This document shows positions 22,671-26,138 of a DNA stretch of 26,138 bases, piece after piece; the first letter of the stretch is position 1; each line of letters begins with the position of its first letter. Origin of the DNA: DASXMR01 sp036495525 (GTDB taxonomy: Bacteria > Actinomycetota > Actinomycetes > Streptosporangiales > Streptosporangiaceae); assembly GCA_036495525.1 (NCBI GenBank), contig DASXMR010000078.1, forward strand, positions 1-26,138. Reading direction: 5' to 3'. The position numbers and the translations under genes are program-made. The notes beneath the pieces are model-generated. The model was not told where the DNA came from. It saw only the letters and a program-made list of their open reading frames with translations, and searched no databases.

Positions 22671-23012
22671 TCAGCGCGCCTGCTGGTCAAGGTGATCCCT
22701 GAGTGCGTCAAGCGAGCCGTCCCAGTCGCGCGCCAGCGCGGCCAGGAACTGCTGCGCCACCTGCATCGGTGTGGACCGCAGCCGGTACCGCACCCGGCGC
22801 CGCTCCCCCGGCACGGCCGTCACCAGGCCGGCGTCGGCCAGCAGGGCCAGGTGCTTGGCGATCGCCTGCCGGGTGATCGGCAGCCGGCTGGCCAGGTCCG
22901 TCGCGGTGGCTGGCCCGCCCGAGGCCAGCGCGGCAAGGATGCTGCGCCGGCTCGGGTCGGCCAGGGCGACGAAGACTTGCTCGGCAACGGCCTCGTTGTC
23001 AGGCGGCGGCAT
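22671..23012 (-). CDS. ArsR family winged-helix regulator
   Basis: A 113-residue repressor. ALADPSRRSILAAL (16-28) is the usual first helix pair, and TDLASRLPITRQAIAKHLAL is the helix-turn-helix. The wing reads VTAVPGERRRVRYRL. No metal-binding CxC is present in the recognition helix, so it belongs to the non-metal branch normally found next to SRPBCC/AHSA1 genes. ATG 23012 overlaps the end of the SRPBCC gene by 14 bases. It very likely binds the twin GCAAC-N6-GTTGC sites at 23452-23492 and controls its own operon. Confidence 0.9.
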   Translation of the reverse strand: MPPPDNEAVAEQVFVALADPSRRSILAALASGGPATATDLASRLPITRQAIAKHLALLADAGLVTAVPGERRRVRYRLRSTPMQVAQQFLAALARDWDGSLDALRDHLDQQAR

Positions 23013-23433
23013 CGAGGTAGTCAGCGAGCTCGCCCAGCTCGCTGGCCCACCCTTCGGTGTTGCCGTCGTAGGCCTTGCGGTAGCTGTCGTCGGGAAGCTG
23101 CGCGAATCCGGACTCGACGACGGTCAGCCTGGTGCCAGCACCAGCCGGCTCCAGGGTGAACTCGACGTAGGTGCGGCGCGGGTCGCCCTCGGGCAGCCCG
23201 TAGATATGCCAGGTGAAGCCGAACACAGCCGGCTCTTCCACCCGCTCCACCCGCAGGTCGGCCTTGTAGCCGCCGTCCCACTTCATCCAGGCCTGGCCGC
23301 CGGGACGCAGGTCGATGCCCGCCTCATTGCCGAACCAGGTACCGAGCCCGTCGGCCGTGGTGAGCGCCGCCCACACCTTGGCCGGCGGGTGAGCGAGCTC
23401 GACGGTCCGCTCGATGCGGTCAGGGAACGCCAT
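22999..23433 (-). CDS. SRPBCC (AHSA1-like) domain protein
   Basis: A 144-residue START-like fold protein with a ligand cavity. The first strand is RIERTVELAHPPAKVWAALT, followed by WFGNEAGIDLRPGGQAWMKW, FTLEPAGAGTRLTVVESGF and the long final helix ending WASELGELADYLDAAA. ATG 23433 with GGAGGG upstream is preferred over a start five codons earlier. It is the first gene of a minus-strand operon with ArsR (overlapping), DUF2182 and DUF899, under the promoter at 23469-23497. Its ligand is unknown. The SRPBCC/ArsR pairing is very common in actinomycetes. Confidence 0.9.
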   Translation of the reverse strand: MAFPDRIERTVELAHPPAKVWAALTTADGLGTWFGNEAGIDLRPGGQAWMKWDGGYKADLRVERVEEPAVFGFTWHIYGLPEGDPRRTYVEFTLEPAGAGTRLTVVESGFAQLPDDSYRKAYDGNTEGWASELGELADYLDAAA

Positions 23434-23451
23434 GACACCCTCCACCACGTA

Positions 23452-23492
23452 GCAACTAGTTGGTTGCGATATTATGGCAACCAGTCAGTTGC
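23452..23492. promoter_or_regulatory. Twin palindromic operators of the ArsR regulator
   Basis: GCAACTAGTTGGTTGC (23452-23467) and GCAACCAGTCAGTTGC (23477-23492) each have GCAAC/GTTGC arms around six bases, and their centres are 25 bases apart. One lies between the -35 and -10 boxes and the other just downstream of the -10, an ideal position for repression. The two halves are also near mirror images of each other. Confidence 0.7.
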
Positions 23493-23497
23493 GTCAA
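23469..23497 (-). promoter_or_regulatory. Promoter of the SRPBCC-ArsR-DUF2182-DUF899 operon
   Basis: On the minus strand TTGACG (23497-23492) and TAATAT (23474-23469) are separated by exactly 17 bases, close to the sigma-70-type consensus. The AT-rich patch stands out against the surrounding GC. It lies about 36 bases upstream of the SRPBCC ATG and is interleaved with the ArsR palindromes. Confidence 0.7.
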
Positions 23498-23607
23498 GGG
23501 GCGTTAGGCTCGGGCAGCGGGCGGCGCAGGGGTTCGGCCGCCCGCCGGCGGGCACGCCTGCCGGCAGGCGGACCACGGCGAGGCGGGGGGAGGCAGGCGG
23601 ACGCCCG

Positions 23608-24813
23608 ATGAGCGTGCTGCACGCCCTTGGCCACGCGCTCGGCGTGGCCGGGACGATGACCTGGGACATCACCTGGTCCCTGATCCTCGGCTTCACCCTG
23701 TCCGCGGTGATCCAGGCGCTGGTGCGCCGGCAGACTGTCGCCCGGCTGCTTGGCGATGACCGGCCGCGGACGCTGGCGGTGGCCACCGGTCTCGGCGCGG
23801 CGTCATCGTCGTGCTCGTACGCCGCGGTCTCGCTGGCCCGCGCGCTGTTCCGCCGGGGCGCGAGCTTCACCGCGGCGATGGCGTTCGAGATCGCCAGCAC
23901 GAACCTGGTGATCGAGCTGGGGATCATCCTCGCGCTGCTGATCTCGTGGCAGTTCACCCTGGCCGAGTTCGTCGGCGGCCCGATCATGATCGTGCTGATC
24001 GCGGTGGCCTTCCGGCTGTTCGTGCGCCGGCAGCTGATCGACGCGGCGCGCCGCCAGGCCGACCGGGGCCTGGCGGGCTCGATGGAGGGCCACGCCGCCA
24101 TGGACATGAGCATCGCCGCGCCGGGCAGCTTCTGGCGGCGGCTGCTCAGCCCCGGCGGCTACACCTCGGTGAGCCACATCTTCGTGATGGAGTGGGCCGC
24201 GGTCATCCGCGACGTCATCGGCGGCCTGCTGATCGCCGGCGCGATCGGCGCCTGGGTGCCCGAGTCCTTCTGGGGGCACCTGTTCCTGTCCGGCCACCCC
24301 GTCGCCGCCCGGCTGTGGGGCCCGGTCATCGGGCCGGTCATCTCCGTGCTCAGCTTCGTCTGCTCGATCGGCAACGTGCCGCTCGCCGCCGTTTTGTGGA
24401 ACGGCGGGATCAGCTTCGGCGGGGTGATCTCGTTCATCTTCGCCGACCTGATCATCATCCCGATCCTCATCATCTACCGGAAGTACTACGGCACGAAGAT
24501 GATGCTGACCATCCTCGGGATCTTCTACGCAGCCATGGTCATCGCCGGTTACGCCATCGAGTTCCTGTTCGGCGCCCTGGGCCTGATCCCGCACACCCGG
24601 GCGGCCAAGGTCACCGAGCACGCGATCCAGTGGAACTACACCACCGTTCTGAACATCATCTTCCTGCTCCTAGCGGCCGCGTTGCTCGCGCGCTTTTTCC
24701 GCACTGGCGGCGGGCCGATGCTGAAGATGATGGACGGCAGCCCCGACGGGCACGAACATCATCATCACCAGGAGCAAGGCAGCACGGCAGTGGACCACCC
24801 GCGCGCTGCCTGA
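23608..24813 (+). CDS. Permease, DUF318/ArsP-like
   Basis: A 401-residue membrane protein with two related halves, each carrying a conserved cysteine motif: GAASSSCSYAAV (C69) in the first and FVCSIGNVPLAA (C252) in the second. About eight to ten transmembrane helices surround a polar linker (DAARRQADRGLAGSMEG). The C-terminal tail is histidine-rich (HEHHHH). Relatives include organoarsenical exporters and other permeases; a cysteine pair and a His tail suggest a metal or metalloid-type cargo, which is inference. ATG 23608 is used, with GGCGG upstream. The much longer open frame leftwards crosses the ArsR and SRPBCC genes and is a shadow. It is divergent from the ArsR operon but 175 bases away. 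Confidence 0.85.
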   Translation: MSVLHALGHALGVAGTMTWDITWSLILGFTLSAVIQALVRRQTVARLLGDDRPRTLAVATGLGAASSSCSYAAVSLARALFRRGASFTAAMAFEIASTNLVIELGIILALLISWQFTLAEFVGGPIMIVLIAVAFRLFVRRQLIDAARRQADRGLAGSMEGHAAMDMSIAAPGSFWRRLLSPGGYTSVSHIFVMEWAAVIRDVIGGLLIAGAIGAWVPESFWGHLFLSGHPVAARLWGPVIGPVISVLSFVCSIGNVPLAAVLWNGGISFGGVISFIFADLIIIPILIIYRKYYGTKMMLTILGIFYAAMVIAGYAIEFLFGALGLIPHTRAAKVTEHAIQWNYTTVLNIIFLLLAAALLARFFRTGGGPMLKMMDGSPDGHEHHHHQEQGSTAVDHPRAA

Positions 24814-24825
24814 TCGCACCTCCAC

Positions 24826-24879
24826 GTTGTTGGTGACCTCTGGCGGTGGCTTTGTCCGGCTATGTGGTCACCAAGCAAC
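24826..24879. terminator. Long inverted repeat between convergent genes
   Basis: GTTG (24826-24829) plus TTGGTGACC (24830-24838) pairs with GGTCACCAA (24866-24874) plus CAAC (24876-24879). This gives 13 base pairs with one bulged G and a 27-base loop. It begins 13 bases after the permease stop and ends 33 bases before the convergent TetR stop, so a bidirectional terminator is likely. The long loop and modest GC content are unusual for that role. Confidence 0.45.
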
Positions 24880-24911
24880 TGGCAAGTGGCGCGGCCGCCC
24901 GTGCGCGTTGC

Positions 24912-25478
24912 TCATGAGCCGGCTGTCACCGTTTGCAACTCGCCGAGGGACTCCCGGATGTGCTGCGGCAGGGCTCGCGAGTCGATGCCGCTGAGCCAGC
25001 GGGCAAACGCGACTCTGAAGATCGCGATGCCCGCCTCCGCGGTCAGCGTCGCGGCAGGCTCGGCGACGCCGCGCCGGCGGAGCGCGCCCGCGAGCGCAGA
25101 CGCGAGTGACGCAAGCTTGATCAGTTCGCGCTTGCGCAGCTCATTGTTGGCGACAATGACCAGCTGACGCTGCTGGGCGTGGTCGCGGCGTTCCTCGAAC
25201 AGCGGGCCGGTGGCCTCGAGTGCGCTGGCGATCGCCTCGATCGGCGAAGCAGACTCCGGCGCGGCTGCAACGGCGCTGACGAGGAGTTCCTCCAGCGCCG
25301 GGGCCCCCCAGAACAGCACCTCGCGCTTGTCGGCGAAGTGCCGGAAAAACGTCCGCTCCGTCAGGCCCGCGCGTGCCGCGATTTCCGCGACGGTGGTGTT
25401 CTCGAACCCGCGCTCGGCGTAGAGCTCGAGCGCGGCCTGTTCGAGCCTGCCCCGGCTGTCCGGCTCCCAACGCGCCAT
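24912..25478 (-). CDS. TetR/AcrR family transcriptional regulator
   Basis: A 188-residue repressor. The DNA-binding domain is GRLEQAALELYAERGFENTT followed by VAEIAARAGLTERTFFRHFA, with the helix-turn-helix at about residues 29-48. The C-terminal domain is helical with no recognisable ligand motif. ATG 25478 opens the protein at MARWEPDSRGR. It is divergent from the metallo-beta-lactamase-fold gene at 25692, with 213 bases between, so it probably controls that gene and itself. Three TGACATCG repeats in the interval are candidate binding elements. Confidence 0.9.
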   Translation of the reverse strand: MARWEPDSRGRLEQAALELYAERGFENTTVAEIAARAGLTERTFFRHFADKREVLFWGAPALEELLVSAVAAAPESASPIEAIASALEATGPLFEERRDHAQQRQLVIVANNELRKRELIKLASLASALAGALRRRGVAEPAATLTAEAGIAIFRVAFARWLSGIDSRALPQHIRESLGELQTVTAGS

Positions 25479-25502
25479 GTGCTGATCGTACTAGTTTGGT
25501 GA

Positions 25503-25537
25503 TGACATCGACTGACATCGGCTCTCGACTGACATCG
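25503..25537. repeat. Triple TGACATCG direct repeat in the divergent control region
   Basis: TGACATCG occurs at 25503-25510, 25513-25520 and 25530-25537. The last two copies extend to a 12-base identity, CGACTGACATCG, 17 bases apart. The array starts 25 bases upstream of the TetR gene. It may be an operator or activator site; TetR proteins usually prefer inverted repeats, so another regulator is possible. Confidence 0.45.
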
Positions 25538-25691
25538 ACGGTCAACTCATCGCCCGGTGGTCCAGACTGCCCTGCCCGTACTCGGGGTATCGGCAACCTG
25601 ACCGCACCGGCTGCCCGCATGGGTACGTCAATGTGCGGATACTCTGCCGCCGCGCCGGCGTCAGCCGAACCACAACAGGAGGTCATCAGTG

Positions 25692-26138
25692 ATGACATTT
25701 GCGCCTGTGCCGGAGTTCGCTCGAGGCCCGGACATACCTGATGCGGGCTATCTCGTCACCGACCTGGGCGGCGGCGCCTACGGCATCACCAGCGGCCTGG
25801 TGAACACCATGTTCCTGGTGACCAAGCAGGGCGTTGTCGTCGTGGACGCCCCTCCGGACCTGGGCGCGAAACTGCTGACAGGCATCGAGGAGGTCACCAC
25901 GAAGCCGGTCACTCACCTGATCTACAGCCACGCGCACGCCGACCACATCGGCTCCGCCAGCTTGCTGGCACACGACGGCCTGACGATCGTCGCCCACGAG
26001 TTGACCGCAAGGTTCATCAAGGAGGCCCGCGACGACAACCGGCCTGTGCCCAACGAAACCTTCAGCGGGACCAGGAGCGAGCTGAATGTGGACGGGCAGA
26101 GGCTCATCCTGGAGTACACCGGAGACTGGCATCAGGCC
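25692..26138 (+). CDS. Metallo-beta-lactamase-fold hydrolase (3' end outside window)
   Basis: The first 149 residues of an MBL-fold protein; the frame is still open at the window edge. After the strand FLVTKQGVVVVDAPPDLGAK comes the metal motif SHAHADHIG with H80, H82, D84 and H85 in the HxHxDH pattern. The later region reads FSGTRSELNVDGQRLILEYT. ATG 25692 is used; a GTG directly before it is also possible, with AGGAGG at 25677-25682. No signal peptide is evident. MBL-fold enzymes cover lactonases, thioesterases, phosphodiesterases and others, and the visible part does not decide. It is divergent from, and probably regulated by, the TetR gene at 24912. Confidence 0.85.
   Translation, partial: MTFAPVPEFARGPDIPDAGYLVTDLGGGAYGITSGLVNTMFLVTKQGVVVVDAPPDLGAKLLTGIEEVTTKPVTHLIYSHAHADHIGSASLLAHDGLTIVAHELTARFIKEARDDNRPVPNETFSGTRSELNVDGQRLILEYTGDWHQA

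Noticed and set aside
22771..23607. Long upstream extension of the DUF318-type permease frame
   Set aside because: It crosses the whole ArsR and SRPBCC genes and their promoter. The membrane protein proper starts at MSVLHALGHALG.

Overview
The window comes from a very GC-rich, gene-dense genome. GTG and TTG starts, GGAGG-type ribosome sites, short overlaps between genes and many Ala/Arg/Gly/Pro-rich tails all point to an actinomycete. The families seen (DUF2252, DUF899, DUF2182, short Z-prenyl transferase, Rhodococcus-type amidase) agree. I cannot name a genus. No rRNA, tRNA, CRISPR array, transposase or phage gene was seen, and the content looks like ordinary accessory chromosome.

Layout. 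1-574: the tail of an unknown gene and a phosphinothricin-type N-acetyltransferase. 589-4077 (minus): a DsbA/FrnE-like protein, a nucleoside hydrolase, a ribokinase and a short-chain dehydrogenase, in that transcription order. The hydrolase and kinase fit release and phosphorylation of ribose from nucleosides. 4380-6106: a 43-codon remnant of a TrpB-like enzyme, then a DUF2252 gene with a strong terminator hairpin. 6173-7755 (minus): a two-module VOC protein and a crotonase-fold protein. 7837-8236: an orphan HigA-type antitoxin with a likely frameshift, its toxin missing. 8310-9089: a cis-prenyl transferase. 9103-11606 (minus): a dienelactone hydrolase and an amidase of the nitrile-hydratase-linked Rhodococcus type. 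11787-12619: an NTF2-like protein and a small unknown protein. 12929-14304: two spaced palindromes, a three-helix membrane protein and its TetR-type regulator. 14406-17017: a hemerythrin-like protein, a VOC protein and an AI-2E family transporter.

The most notable locus is 17064-21403. An NCS1-type permease is followed, with overlapping reading frames, by three genes that together make a cobalt-type nitrile hydratase whose beta subunit is split into two genes. That layout is known from thiocyanate hydrolase and toyocamycin nitrile hydratase. A class III aminotransferase is transcribed divergently. With the amidase about 6.4 kb away, the window carries a possible nitrile to amide to acid route with its own uptake protein. 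The natural substrate is unknown; the permease family suggests a nucleobase-like or other small heterocyclic nitrile.

21412-23497 (minus) is a SRPBCC, ArsR, DUF2182, DUF899 operon with a clear promoter carrying twin palindromes. The DUF2182/DUF899 junction looks like a deletion scar that removed the end of one gene and the start of the other. 23608-24813 is a DUF318-type permease with a histidine-rich tail. 24912-26138 holds a TetR regulator divergent from a metallo-beta-lactamase-fold gene that runs off the window.
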